In this document: positions 37,651 to 46,135 of the stretch, piece after piece
Position numbering within the stretch: position 1 is the first letter of the stretch
Layout of the letters: every line of letters begins with the position of its first letter
Source of the DNA: Paenibacillus_AB hodogayensis
GTDB taxonomy: Bacteria > Bacillota > Bacilli > Paenibacillales > NBRC-103111
Assembly: GCF_039536325.1 (NCBI RefSeq)
Contig: NZ_BAAAYO010000010.1
Location: 868,001 to 932,000 of the forward strand
Direction of reading: 5' to 3'
Length of the DNA stretch: 64,000 nucleotides
Notes under the pieces: model-generated
The model's input: only the letters and a program-made list of their open reading frames with translations
Databases searched by the model: none
Told to the model about the DNA's origin: nothing
Made by a program: the position numbers and the translations under genes

Positions 37651-37689
37651 AACCGGATGCAGGCCGTCGGCTATGCTCCGGTTTTTTTT
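37651..37689 (+). terminator. Terminator-like hairpin inside the leader of copy 4
   Basis: AACCGGA...TCCGGTT arms, with an inner GC/GC pair, followed by eight T. It lies between the promoter and the start codon, 58 bases before the gene, so it would act as an attenuator rather than as the end of another gene. Confidence 0.7.
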
Positions 37690-37746
37690 GGCATCCTTTC
37701 GCCCGGAGCAAGTCTGGCTACTCTATCCAGAACGAGGTGCGGAACT

Positions 37747-39087
37747 ATGGCTCAATCGAAAAAGCAAGCTCACTTGAACGTATTCATTCGCGGCTCCGGC
37801 CACCACGGCGGCGCCTGGAAGCATCCGGACTCGGACCCGGGAAGCGACCTCGGTCTCGATTACTATGCCAATCTGGCGCGTATCGCCGAGCGCGGTCTGC
37901 TCGACTCGCTGTTCATGGCCGACAACTACTCCGGACTCGGGCGCCGGCTGGAGCCGTTCACGCTGCTGTCCGCGCTCGCCGCCTTGACGAAGCATATCGG
38001 GTTTATCGCCACGGTCAGCACCACTTATAACGATCCGTTCCACGTCGCCCGGAAGTTCGCCTCGCTCGACCATCTGAGCAACGGGCGCGCGGCCTGGAAC
38101 ATCGTGACCGGCCATTCGCAGGCGGACGCGGACAACTTCGGCAAGCCCGGCCATCCCGAGGTCACGAAGCGCTACGATATCGGCGACGAATTCGTGGAAG
38201 TGGCGAAGCAGCTGTGGGACAGCTGGGAGGAGGACGCGCTCGTCTACGACCGGAAGACGGACACGACCATCTTGGCCGACAAGGTGCACGAGATTCGCTT
38301 CAAGGGCAACTATTATTCCGTCAAAGGCCCGCTGAACATCCCCCGCCCGCCACAAGGCTACCCGGTGCTCGTGCAGGCCGGCTCCTCGGAGAGCGGACGG
38401 GAGCTTGCCGCCAAGTCGGCGGAGGTCATCTTCACCGCCCAACAGACGCTGGGCGCGGCGAAGGAGTTTTATACCGACGTCAAATCCCGGCTGATCAAGT
38501 ACGGACGTACGCCGGACCAGCTGCTGATCATGCCCGGGCTCGGAGCGGTCGTCGCCGATACGGAGGCGGAGGCCAAAGATCTGGAGGATGAGCTGAACGC
38601 GCTCGTGGATACGAAAAAATCGTTGAAGCGGCTGTCCAACTACTTCACCGTCGACTTGTCGGAATATTCGCTGGACGCGCTCGTGCCCGTCGATAAATCG
38701 AAGCCGATCGGCTCCTTGACGAACGGCATTACGAGCCGCCACGAAGTCGTCATCGATGCCGCTCGGCGCGACAAGATGACGATCCGCCAGTTTTTGAGCC
38801 GCAGTCTCGGCGGACACGGCCACATTACCTTTACCGGTTCGGTGATCCAGGTCGCGGACTTTATCGAGACATGGCTGCGCGAGGGCGGGGCCGACGGCTT
38901 TAATCTGCTGCCGCCGCTATTCCCGAGCGGCCTGGAAACGTTCGTCGACAAGGTCATTCCCGAGCTGCAAAACCGCGGCCTGTTCCGCACCGCTTACGAA
39001 GGGACAACGCTGCGGGAAAATCTCGGGCTGGCGCGCCCGGAAAATTCGCACAAGCAGCTGTGGGCGCTCGGCCGCGAGGCGAACTGA
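37747..39087 (+). CDS. LLM class flavin-dependent monooxygenase, NtaA/SnaA/DszA family (copy 4)
   Basis: 446 residues from the ATG at 37747 (AGGTGCGG upstream). Same motif set as the other copies: LNVFIRGSGHHGGAWKHP, RGLLDSLFMADNY, GRAAWNIVTGHSQ, IPRPPQGYPVLVQAGSS, ELQNRGLFRTAYEG. It stands alone, with its own consensus promoter, a leader terminator and a strong downstream terminator, unlike the clustered copies. This suggests separate control, possibly by attenuation in response to sulfur supply. Needs FMNH2 from elsewhere. Confidence 0.88.
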   Translation: MAQSKKQAHLNVFIRGSGHHGGAWKHPDSDPGSDLGLDYYANLARIAERGLLDSLFMADNYSGLGRRLEPFTLLSALAALTKHIGFIATVSTTYNDPFHVARKFASLDHLSNGRAAWNIVTGHSQADADNFGKPGHPEVTKRYDIGDEFVEVAKQLWDSWEEDALVYDRKTDTTILADKVHEIRFKGNYYSVKGPLNIPRPPQGYPVLVQAGSSESGRELAAKSAEVIFTAQQTLGAAKEFYTDVKSRLIKYGRTPDQLLIMPGLGAVVADTEAEAKDLEDELNALVDTKKSLKRLSNYFTVDLSEYSLDALVPVDKSKPIGSLTNGITSRHEVVIDAARRDKMTIRQFLSRSLGGHGHITFTGSVIQVADFIETWLREGGADGFNLLPPLFPSGLETFVDKVIPELQNRGLFRTAYEGTTLRENLGLARPENSHKQLWALGREAN

Positions 39088-39091
39088 CCGG

Positions 39092-39140
39092 CTGCGGGCG
39101 CTTGTCGATCTGGTGCCAAAGTCGCCCGCAGGGGATTTTT
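39092..39140 (+). terminator. Terminator of monooxygenase copy 4
   Basis: Nine-base-pair stem CTGCGGGCG / CGCCCGCAG followed by GGGA and a five-T run. Confidence 0.85.
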
Positions 39141-39238
39141 CCTGGCGCTTAGCCCTTCCTAGCGAAAAGCTTTTCCTGAACACTCATGCCGCCAAGCCTC
39201 CTTATGAGTGCCGCTTGGCGGTTGATCGCGGCATGCAG

Positions 39239-39282
39239 AAAGACGCTTCCCCCCACCCCTTGGTGGTTATGGAAGCGTCTTT
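39239..39282. terminator. Terminator-like hairpin between convergent genes
   Basis: Perfect 12-base stem AAAGACGCTTCC / GGAAGCGTCTTT. Both ends have only three A/T, so it may work in either direction; the phosphoesterase on the minus strand ends 60 bases away. Nearly the same stem recurs at 45154-45200. Confidence 0.6.
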
Positions 39283-39340
39283 GCCCATACATGAAGCCAA
39301 TTAAGCAAGCTTTCTTTACCGCGAGCCTGACGGCAGAGGC

Positions 39341-40051
39341 TCATCGCTTGCCCCCGCAGAACAGCGCATCCGCCTCCGGCGAACGTCCTTGCAGCGTGAT
39401 GCAGCGGACGTCGTGCGGCGGCTGAACGGACACGTAATAGTGCAAGCCGTTCGACAGATCGACTAAGCTTACATAATGGCCGTGACCGGCTCCGGTGTCG
39501 ATGCCGATCTTGCCTTCGCCGAACCAGATCGCTTCGGCTCCGACACCGAAGCGAAACGTCGACGTATGCCCGAATACGACCGTCTGGCCGGGCAGCGCTG
39601 GCGAAGCATGAAACTCGTCGCGTATTTCCGTCAGATCGTCCGCCGTCTGGCGACGGAGCGGCACGCCCGGGCGCAGGCCGGCATGGACGAATACATAAGG
39701 GCCGCACTCCGCCCATAAAGGAAGGCTTGCCATCCAGGGCATGAGCGAGGCCGTCCGGGCCGCATCGGCTTCGCCGGCGGCGGGGGCGGCACGCAGCCAC
39801 TTGCGTTCGTTATTCCCCTGCAAAGCGACCGCTCCGTCACGCTGCAGCCGGCGTATCCGCTCCAGCGTACCTGCGGAATCGGGCCCTTTGTTGACGTAGT
39901 CGCCGAGCAAAAACAGCTTGTCCCGCCGCGGATCGTACGCGGCGCGATCCAGCAGCAAGGCCAGCAAATGTCCGTATCCGTGGATGTCCGAAGCCGCCAA
40001 GATGTTCCCGGTCGGCGGGTTCGAGAACGTCCCTGTCGAGCCGCTACTCAT
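39341..40051 (-). CDS. Calcineurin-like metallophosphoesterase with altered metal motifs
   Basis: 236 residues from the ATG at 40051, which overlaps the stop of the ABC ATPase gene by eight bases; an ATG eight codons earlier is also possible and neither has a clear ribosome binding site, so translation is probably coupled. Fold like PrpE/ApaH protein or nucleotide phosphatases: DIHG (22-25), GDYVNKG (50-56), GNNE (79-82), VFVHAGLRPG, VFGHTST and GIDTGAGHG. The usual motifs are GDxxDRG and GNHE, so the Asp/Arg and the catalytic His are replaced by Asn/Lys and Asn. Metal binding may persist but activity is uncertain. Confidence 0.8.
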   Translation of the reverse strand: MSSGSTGTFSNPPTGNILAASDIHGYGHLLALLLDRAAYDPRRDKLFLLGDYVNKGPDSAGTLERIRRLQRDGAVALQGNNERKWLRAAPAAGEADAARTASLMPWMASLPLWAECGPYVFVHAGLRPGVPLRRQTADDLTEIRDEFHASPALPGQTVVFGHTSTFRFGVGAEAIWFGEGKIGIDTGAGHGHYVSLVDLSNGLHYYVSVQPPHDVRCITLQGRSPEADALFCGGKR

Positions 40052-41132
40052 CGGAAGCTGCCGGAAGGTCCGCATACATCATCGTTCGTTCGCGTGGAAG
40101 CAGCAGTTGAACCGCCTTGCCCGGCTCTACCCTCCGATCATGCACGATATGCACCTTTTGCCCGTCGCCGGTTTCGGCAATCAGTCTCCAGCGGGTGCCC
40201 TCGTATACCGACTGCGCAATCGTCGCCGGCAATGCGTTGCCGTCCCGCTTGCCGCTCTCTTCCCGAACGTCGATGTATTCCGGGTGAATCATGACGACGG
40301 CTTTTCCTTCCTTGCGGCCGGAAGCCGCCGCCCGGCCCCCGATCGTCGCGTTTGCGATACGCACGTTCGCGGTGCCGTCGCCGACGAACATCGCGTCGAG
40401 CCGATTGTGATACCCCATCAATTGGGCGACCCACGGCGTCTCCGGACGTTCGAACAGCACGTGCGGCTCGGCGATCTGATCGATATGTCCGCCGCGCAGC
40501 ACCAGAATCCGGTCGGCAATCGTGAAAGCTTCCATCATGTCGTGCGTCACGTAAAGCGCGGCAATGGACAATTCGCCAAGCAGCCGGGCCAGCTCGTTGC
40601 GCATATCGGTGCGGAGCTTCACGTCCAGATTGGACAGCGGCTCGTCCATCAGCAGGATAGCCGGCTCCGTAGCCAGCGCCCGGGCGATGCCGACGCGCTG
40701 CTGCTGTCCGCCCGACAGCTCGGCGGGCAGACGGTCCAGCAGTCCGTCCAGCCGCAGCAGCGCCTGCAGCCGCGCGAGCCGGTCGCGCATCGCCTCCGGC
40801 GGCGTTTTGCGCCGCCTCATCCCGTATTCGATATTTTGCCGCACCGACATATGCGGCCATAGGGCGTAATCTTGAAACACCATATTGACGGGACGTTTTT
40901 CCGGAGGAACGTACGTTCGATCCTTTTCCACGACTCGCCCCTCCATGTGCACCTCGCCGCCGTCGGCTCTGGCGAGACCGGCCACGATTTGCAGCAGCGT
41001 CGATTTCCCGCATCCGGAAGGACCCAGAATGCAAATGCGCTCTCCTTTCTTCAAATCGAACGACAGCGGGTGCAGCACCTTTTGCTTGCCGAACGACTTG
41101 CTGACGTTTCGCAGTTCGAGAATAGGGTTCAA
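40044..41132 (-). CDS. ABC transporter ATP-binding protein, FbpC/PotA/PhnT type
   Basis: 362 residues. TTG start with GGGAGG 8 bases before. Walker A GPSGCGKST, signature ELSGGQQQRVGIARA, Walker B ILLMDEPLSNLD, H-loop YVTHDMMEAF, then a TOBE domain (about 270-355). Energises import by the permease encoded upstream (gap 15 bases). Substrate class for this family includes ferric iron, putrescine/spermidine, thiosulfate and 2-aminoethylphosphonate. Confidence 0.9.
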   Translation of the reverse strand: MNPILELRNVSKSFGKQKVLHPLSFDLKKGERICILGPSGCGKSTLLQIVAGLARADGGEVHMEGRVVEKDRTYVPPEKRPVNMVFQDYALWPHMSVRQNIEYGMRRRKTPPEAMRDRLARLQALLRLDGLLDRLPAELSGGQQQRVGIARALATEPAILLMDEPLSNLDVKLRTDMRNELARLLGELSIAALYVTHDMMEAFTIADRILVLRGGHIDQIAEPHVLFERPETPWVAQLMGYHNRLDAMFVGDGTANVRIANATIGGRAAASGRKEGKAVVMIHPEYIDVREESGKRDGNALPATIAQSVYEGTRWRLIAETGDGQKVHIVHDRRVEPGKAVQLLLPRERTMMYADLPAASDE

Positions 41133-41147
41133 TTCGTTAACCTCCCG

Positions 41148-42854
41148 TTATCGGCGTCGGTCGAGCCGGCGGAACGCCAGCCGCCCGAGCGCCTGTATCG
41201 CCACAATAATAAGGACGACGCTCGCTCCGCCGACGACCGTCGCCGCCGTCGCATACCCGTACTTGGAAAATTCGAACGCCCGGTCGATCACCAGCGGCAT
41301 CAGCGCGTAGTTGGGCGGCTGCAGCATCGAGGCGAGCGCCAAATCGAAAATGCTCGTGCCGAACGCGGCCAATGTCGCAATTAGCAAAGAATGGCGCACA
41401 AGCGGCAGCACGATGTGCCGCATCCGGTCGACCATGCCGGCGCCCTGAATCGCCGCCGCCTTCAGAAGCGAGCCCGATACGTTGCCGAACGATCCCATCT
41501 GCACCCGGACCGCGTACGGAATCGCTCCCGCTATGGCGGCGACGACCAGCAAGGAAGGCGATCCGTATAGATGCAGGCCGATCGGCTCCAGCCATTTTTG
41601 GTTCCAGATGAAAATATAGCCGATGCCGAGCACGACGCCGGGCACCGCCAGCGAAATAACGGAAAACAGCTGGATCATCCCTTTGAAGCGGAATTCGGTA
41701 AACGACAGCACGTACGCAATCACAAAACCGATTGCCATGCTGAGTACGGCTGCCGCCGCGGCTATCGACAGCGAATGCATCAAGCCCTGCGCAAAGTCGA
41801 TCAGCCGATGATCGCCTGCTCCGCCTCCCCATAGGGCGACGTAGTTGTCCAGCGTCACATTGCCGGCAGTCAGTCCTTCTCCGGCCCGCTTCAAAAAGGA
41901 GACGGCGACGCTCGTGCCGAGCGGAATGCCCGCGCAGACGGCTAGCACCACCCCGATCGCTATATTGAACAGCCATGCGCGCTTCGGCTTCGTCCTCACG
42001 GCGCGCACCGCTCTTGCATTCAAAAAATCGTATCTGGAGCGGCGTAAAGCGAAAACGAGCAGCGCCATAGCGGCCCCCAGAATAAGCACCAAGTAAAAGG
42101 CCAGGACGCCGGCCATGTCGAAGCGGACCGGCGATTGATAAATCGCCGAATAAATCGAATACGGCAGCGTAGGAAATTTGTATACCGTCGACAGCGCGGC
42201 CGGCAGACCGAAATCGCCAATCGTATCCATGAAGACAAGCGTCCATCCCGCCGCGTAAGACGGCGCGGACAGAGGCAGCTGTACGGTGCGCCAAACGGCG
42301 AACGGGCCGGCGCCGCACAGCTGCGCCGCCTGACCGAACTGCCGCACGTTCCATTCGGTAGCCCCAAGAATGGTCAAATACGCCAACGGGAACTTGCTGA
42401 GCGCCATGACGAACACGAGTCCGGCAGGCTGAAAAATAAAGGATGTGACCCAGGACCAGCCGAGCCACGAATGGACAAGACCGTCCGCGCTGGCGAACAG
42501 CACCCACCCTTGGGCAATCATGAAGGAGGGCGCGATCAGCAGCGTCCACACGGCTCCGTCCAGCCACCGGGCGGCGGCAAACTGCCACTGCGCCCGAATC
42601 GTGGCCAGCACGCCGCCGAGAACGGTGCCGAGCGTAGCCGCGCCGAGCGCGAGCGTCAGCGAATTCCAGAGAGACTGCCGCCACAGCGGACGTTCGAACA
42701 GGCCCAGCACTTGCCGGAAACCGCCAAACTGAACTTGCCCGAAAAAGATGCCCGGAAAAACGACATTGACAAGTACGGCCAACAAGGGCAAAAAAATAAA
42801 GACGAACAGGAGGAGAGTCACCCCCCCTCCCCAGCGCGCCTCGGAGGATATCAT
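41148..42854 (-). CDS. ABC transporter permease with two fused channel domains (FbpB type)
   Basis: 568 residues from the ATG at 42854 (AGGGG 9 bases upstream). About twelve membrane segments in two halves. Each half has an EAA-type loop (AAQLCGAGPFAVWRTVQLPL and KAAAIQGAGMVDRMRHIVLP). This single-chain double permease is the FbpB arrangement of ferric iron transporters, but the same shape is used for phosphonate import. Middle gene of the binding protein-permease-ATPase operon. Confidence 0.9.
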   Translation of the reverse strand: MISSEARWGGGVTLLLFVFIFLPLLAVLVNVVFPGIFFGQVQFGGFRQVLGLFERPLWRQSLWNSLTLALGAATLGTVLGGVLATIRAQWQFAAARWLDGAVWTLLIAPSFMIAQGWVLFASADGLVHSWLGWSWVTSFIFQPAGLVFVMALSKFPLAYLTILGATEWNVRQFGQAAQLCGAGPFAVWRTVQLPLSAPSYAAGWTLVFMDTIGDFGLPAALSTVYKFPTLPYSIYSAIYQSPVRFDMAGVLAFYLVLILGAAMALLVFALRRSRYDFLNARAVRAVRTKPKRAWLFNIAIGVVLAVCAGIPLGTSVAVSFLKRAGEGLTAGNVTLDNYVALWGGGAGDHRLIDFAQGLMHSLSIAAAAAVLSMAIGFVIAYVLSFTEFRFKGMIQLFSVISLAVPGVVLGIGYIFIWNQKWLEPIGLHLYGSPSLLVVAAIAGAIPYAVRVQMGSFGNVSGSLLKAAAIQGAGMVDRMRHIVLPLVRHSLLIATLAAFGTSIFDLALASMLQPPNYALMPLVIDRAFEFSKYGYATAATVVGGASVVLIIVAIQALGRLAFRRLDRRR

Positions 42855-42866
42855 CGGCTGCAACCC

Positions 42867-43958
42867 CTATTTCACGTTTTGATCGGCGAACCACGTCTTG
42901 ATTTCCACTTCGTGCTGCGCGGCCCACTCGGCTGGCGGCAGCAAAAACTTGCCGTCCTGCTTCCGTTCCTTTCTCATCTCCACCCCCTGCACGAGCGGCG
43001 TGAAGAAGCTGTCCGTCGTTTCCAGGGAGGTCAGCATGCGCTGCGTTTCCGGCTTCAGCATATATTCCACGAACGCTTTGGCCGCCGCCGGGTTTTTCGT
43101 CTGCCTGTTGATGGCGACGACGCGCAAGCTGCCCGGCGCGCCTTCCTCCGGCCATACGACTTCAATCGGCTCGCCTGCCATCTTCAATTCGTAGGCGTTA
43201 TGCTCCTGCAGCGCCGCGACTTGAATTTCGCCGCTGAGCAGCGCTTTGCCGACCGGTCCGTTTTTCGGATATACGCGCATGCCGTCCTTGAAACGCTGCG
43301 TGTACCGTTTCTCCGTCTCCTGCACCCCCCATTTGTGAAAAAACGCCGAAACGAGCGGGTAAGCGGGAGCGGCCACAGCCGGATCGGCATGTCCGACCGG
43401 TCCTTTGAAGGCAAAAAATTGCTCCCAGGTTTTGGGCGCGCGATCTTCCGGCACCAGCTTCGTGTTGTAGGCAATGACGGCGGAAGCGTGAATGCCGAGC
43501 GGAACATAGGCATAGTCGCTCGGCACGAGCGAAGAACCGTAGTCGTTCAAGTTTTTGAGCTGATCGGGCTTCCAGTTTTTCAACAGGAAGTTCCGGTCGG
43601 CCAAGTTCCGTACGGAGCCGTGGCCGTCCATCATCAAAATATCCCATTGCGGGTTTCCTTGCTCCGCTTCGATCTTGGCCAGCGCCTCGCCGCCCCCGTA
43701 ATGGACGGCCTCTATCTTGTAGCCGGTAGCCGCCGTAAATTTCGGCGCGATAAAGTCGACAAAATCGTTGCCGTACAAATAAATCGTCTTGCCCGTATCT
43801 TCGTCCGGTTTGGCGCTGCCGTTCGGAGCCGCCGACTTCTCGGTCTCCTTCGGCGTACCGGCAGCCGCAGATGTGTCCCCTGCGCTTCCGCATCCGGTCA
43901 TCGTCAATCCGGCAATCAGCGTCATGCATAGCAAAGCTCCAGACCATTTCGTTTTCAT
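42867..43958 (-). CDS. ABC transporter substrate-binding lipoprotein (AfuA/PhnS/PotD-like)
   Basis: 363 residues. Lipoprotein signal with Cys23 (LTMTGCGS), a low-complexity linker, then a type-2 binding fold (IYLYGNDFVDFIAPKFTAAT, WDILMMDGHGSVRNL, VPLGIHASAVIAYNTKLVPE). I do not see the paired tyrosines that bind iron in FbpA. Together with the downstream phosphoesterase this makes a phosphonate or organic phosphate ligand as likely as iron. GGGAGG precedes the ATG. Divergent from a LysR regulator that probably controls it. Confidence 0.85.
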   Translation of the reverse strand: MKTKWSGALLCMTLIAGLTMTGCGSAGDTSAAAGTPKETEKSAAPNGSAKPDEDTGKTIYLYGNDFVDFIAPKFTAATGYKIEAVHYGGGEALAKIEAEQGNPQWDILMMDGHGSVRNLADRNFLLKNWKPDQLKNLNDYGSSLVPSDYAYVPLGIHASAVIAYNTKLVPEDRAPKTWEQFFAFKGPVGHADPAVAAPAYPLVSAFFHKWGVQETEKRYTQRFKDGMRVYPKNGPVGKALLSGEIQVAALQEHNAYELKMAGEPIEVVWPEEGAPGSLRVVAINRQTKNPAAAKAFVEYMLKPETQRMLTSLETTDSFFTPLVQGVEMRKERKQDGKFLLPPAEWAAQHEVEIKTWFADQNVK

Positions 43959-44066
43959 AACGACCTCCCGTTTTCGCTTGATCGCGTTCCTTTCGGATCG
44001 GCATCTTTACTGTAACGTTCGAAAATTACGCGAGTATCATCCGAACGTAAACAAAACTTAAAATAA

Positions 44067-44099
44067 TATCTATGATCTTTATAGTAAGATAGATAGTAT
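44067..44099. promoter_or_regulatory. Dyad in the divergent binding protein/LysR region
   Basis: ATCTT (44075-44079) and AAGAT (44086-44090) flank TATAGT, with further partial symmetry outside (ATCTAT on the left, AGATAG on the right). LysR proteins usually bind such interrupted dyads between divergent genes, so this is the best operator candidate. Confidence 0.45.
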
Positions 44100-44151
44100 C
44101 GATGTTTGGAATGCGCAATCGTTCGGTAGAGAAGAGGAGGGGCGGGTCGAA

Positions 44152-45045
44152 ATGAATTTGCAGCAATTGCGAGTGTTCGTGCATGCGGTACAGCTGCAGA
44201 AACTGTATTTGGTTGCCGAGAAGCTGGGCATTACGCAGCCTACGGTAACGTTTCATCTGAACAAGCTGCAGGAGGAGCTGGGCGTCGCTTTATTCCATAC
44301 GAAGTCTTATCATGTCATCCGGCTGACGGATGCGGGGCGGTCGCTGTACCACTACGCTTCGCAAATCAGCCACATGTCCTCGGAAATCGCTTCGTTGATG
44401 GACGAGTACCGCGAGCTGCAAGCCGGGCGACTGTCCATCGGCAGCACCCACACCCCGGCCACATACATGCTGCCGCCGCTGCTCGCCGAGCTCAAGCGCC
44501 AGTATCCGCGCCTGTCCATTATGCTCGATGTGAAGCCGGCGCCTCCTATTCTTGAAAAGATTAAACAGTTCGAGCTGGATATCGGAATTATTTCGCAGAC
44601 GAAGGTCGAAGATCCGGAGCTTGAATCGGAGATGCTGGTGAAGGACGATCTGGTCGTCGTCCTGTACCCGGGTCATCCGTTGGAGCAAGAAGAGACGCTG
44701 ACTCCGGACATGCTGGCCCGGCATCCGTTCGTCTCCCACGAAGCCGGCTCGATCAGCCGGAGACTGATCGATCGATGGATGGAACGGCACCGTCTCGCTC
44801 TCGACATTTCCATGGAGGTGTCCGGCTCGGAAGCATTGAAGGCGGCCGTCATGCACCGCATCGGCTTCGCCATCGTCTCGGAAGCTTCCGTCAAGCAAGA
44901 TATGCGGGAAGGCAAGCTGAACATTCGGCCGATTCCGGGCTGGAGCTCGGACCGGTATATTTTTGCCGTCAGACACAAAAACAAGCTCGCCACCCCTGCG
45001 GTCGACATGTTTTGGCACAACCTGACGAGACGGTTCTCGTTTTAA
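44152..45045 (+). CDS. LysR family transcriptional regulator
   Basis: 297 residues, standard length. N-terminal winged helix (NLQQLRVFVHAVQLQKLYLV, LGITQPTVTFHLNKLQEELG) and a C-terminal periplasmic-binding-like effector domain (LSIGSTHTPATYMLPPLLAEL; LVVVLYPGHPLE; VMHRIGFAIVSEASV). GGAGGGGCGG lies before the ATG. Divergent from the binding-protein operon, which it most likely activates; the effector is not evident from sequence. Confidence 0.9.
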   Translation: MNLQQLRVFVHAVQLQKLYLVAEKLGITQPTVTFHLNKLQEELGVALFHTKSYHVIRLTDAGRSLYHYASQISHMSSEIASLMDEYRELQAGRLSIGSTHTPATYMLPPLLAELKRQYPRLSIMLDVKPAPPILEKIKQFELDIGIISQTKVEDPELESEMLVKDDLVVVLYPGHPLEQEETLTPDMLARHPFVSHEAGSISRRLIDRWMERHRLALDISMEVSGSEALKAAVMHRIGFAIVSEASVKQDMREGKLNIRPIPGWSSDRYIFAVRHKNKLATPAVDMFWHNLTRRFSF

Positions 45046-45153
45046 CGCGGCCTGCCCGTTAGCGTTCAACGTTTAGCGTGTCAACGTTCAACATGCGCAT
45101 TCATCAAGCAGGCGCAAGCTCAACCGTATCGGCCTCCGCTCCCGCTCGTGCGC

Positions 45154-45200
45154 AAAGACGCCTCCAAATCCGCTATAGAAGCGGATGTGGAAGCGTCTTT
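45154..45200. terminator. Terminator-like hairpin between LysR gene and ssuB
   Basis: Outer stem AAAGACGCxTCCA / TGGAAGCGTCTTT with an inner hairpin ATCCGC/GCGGAT. The genes on both sides converge on it. The outer stem is nearly the same as in the hairpin at 39239-39282. Confidence 0.6.
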
Positions 45201-45264
45201 GGCGTGCGTGTCGCTCATTTCAATCGCAAGCTTGCCTCGCGAGCGGCCCGGATGCCGCCGTCTG

Positions 45265-46113
45265 TCAGCTTTTCAGCATCTCCACCAGTTGGCGCCGCAG
45301 CTCGGCATACTGCTTGTGCTGGCGCAAAAGGGCGAACGAGCCGCCTGCCGCATGCAGCGGATTGTCCAGATCGGCAACGATGCGCCCAGGCGAGCCCTGC
45401 ATGACGAGAAGACGTGTGGACAGCAGAAGCGCTTCGTCGACGTCGTGGGTAATGAAGAAAATCGTCTTCCCGGTCTGCGACCAGATGGTCCGCAGCTGAT
45501 CCTGCAGCGTCTCCCGCGTAATCGCGTCCAGCGCCGCGAACGGTTCGTCCATCAGCACGATGCGCGGCTCGGTGGCCAGCGTGCGGGCAATGGCCGTCCG
45601 CTGCTTCATGCCGCCGGACAGCTGATGCGGCAGCAGAGAGGCGTAAGCGGCCAAGCCGACCCGCCCGATATGGTCCATGGCGAGCGCCCGCCTGTCGGCT
45701 TTCGGCAAACCGGCCATTTTCAGACCGAACTCGACATTGCCCCTGACCGTCAGCCACGGAAACAGGTTCGCCTGCTGGAACACGATCCCGACCTCCGGAT
45801 GCGGGGCCGTATGCTTGCGCCCGAATACGGTCACTTCGCCCTCCGTCACCCGTTCGTAGCCGGCTATGACCCGCAGCAGCGACGTTTTCCCGCAGCCGGA
45901 AGGGCCGAGGACGCACACGAACTGCTCTCCGGCGATGCTCAGATCGACGCCCCCGAGCGCCACCGCGTCCGTTTTGCCGTTGGCGTACGTCAGGCGGACT
46001 CCCTGCAATCGGATGGCCGCATTTTGTTCAGCCGCACGCCGCTCCCCTTCCGCCAGCCCCGCCTTCGGGGCAAGGGGCTCTGCGCCCGCCTGCCGCTCCG
46101 TTGCCTGCGCCAT
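45265..46113 (-). CDS. ssuB: Sulfonate ABC transporter ATP-binding protein
   Basis: 282 residues; GGGAGGG precedes the ATG by 7 bases. Walker A GPSGCGKTS, signature LSGGMKQRTAIARTL, Walker B IVLMDEPFAALD, H-loop FITHDVDEALLL. This NitT/TauT-type ATPase has an N-terminal tail of about 30 Ala/Glu-rich residues before the nucleotide-binding domain. It is the last gene of ssuDCAB and powers import of alkanesulfonates. Distinction from TauB or NrtD relies on context. Confidence 0.88.
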   Translation of the reverse strand: MAQATERQAGAEPLAPKAGLAEGERRAAEQNAAIRLQGVRLTYANGKTDAVALGGVDLSIAGEQFVCVLGPSGCGKTSLLRVIAGYERVTEGEVTVFGRKHTAPHPEVGIVFQQANLFPWLTVRGNVEFGLKMAGLPKADRRALAMDHIGRVGLAAYASLLPHQLSGGMKQRTAIARTLATEPRIVLMDEPFAALDAITRETLQDQLRTIWSQTGKTIFFITHDVDEALLLSTRLLVMQGSPGRIVADLDNPLHAAGGSFALLRQHKQYAELRRQLVEMLKS

Positions 46114-46135
46114 GCGCGTTCCCTCCCTTTCGTCT

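Noticed and set aside
37243..37652. Two minus-strand open frames in the divergent spacer
   Set aside because: No ribosome binding sites, no recognisable domain, and they cross the promoter and leader of monooxygenase copy 4.
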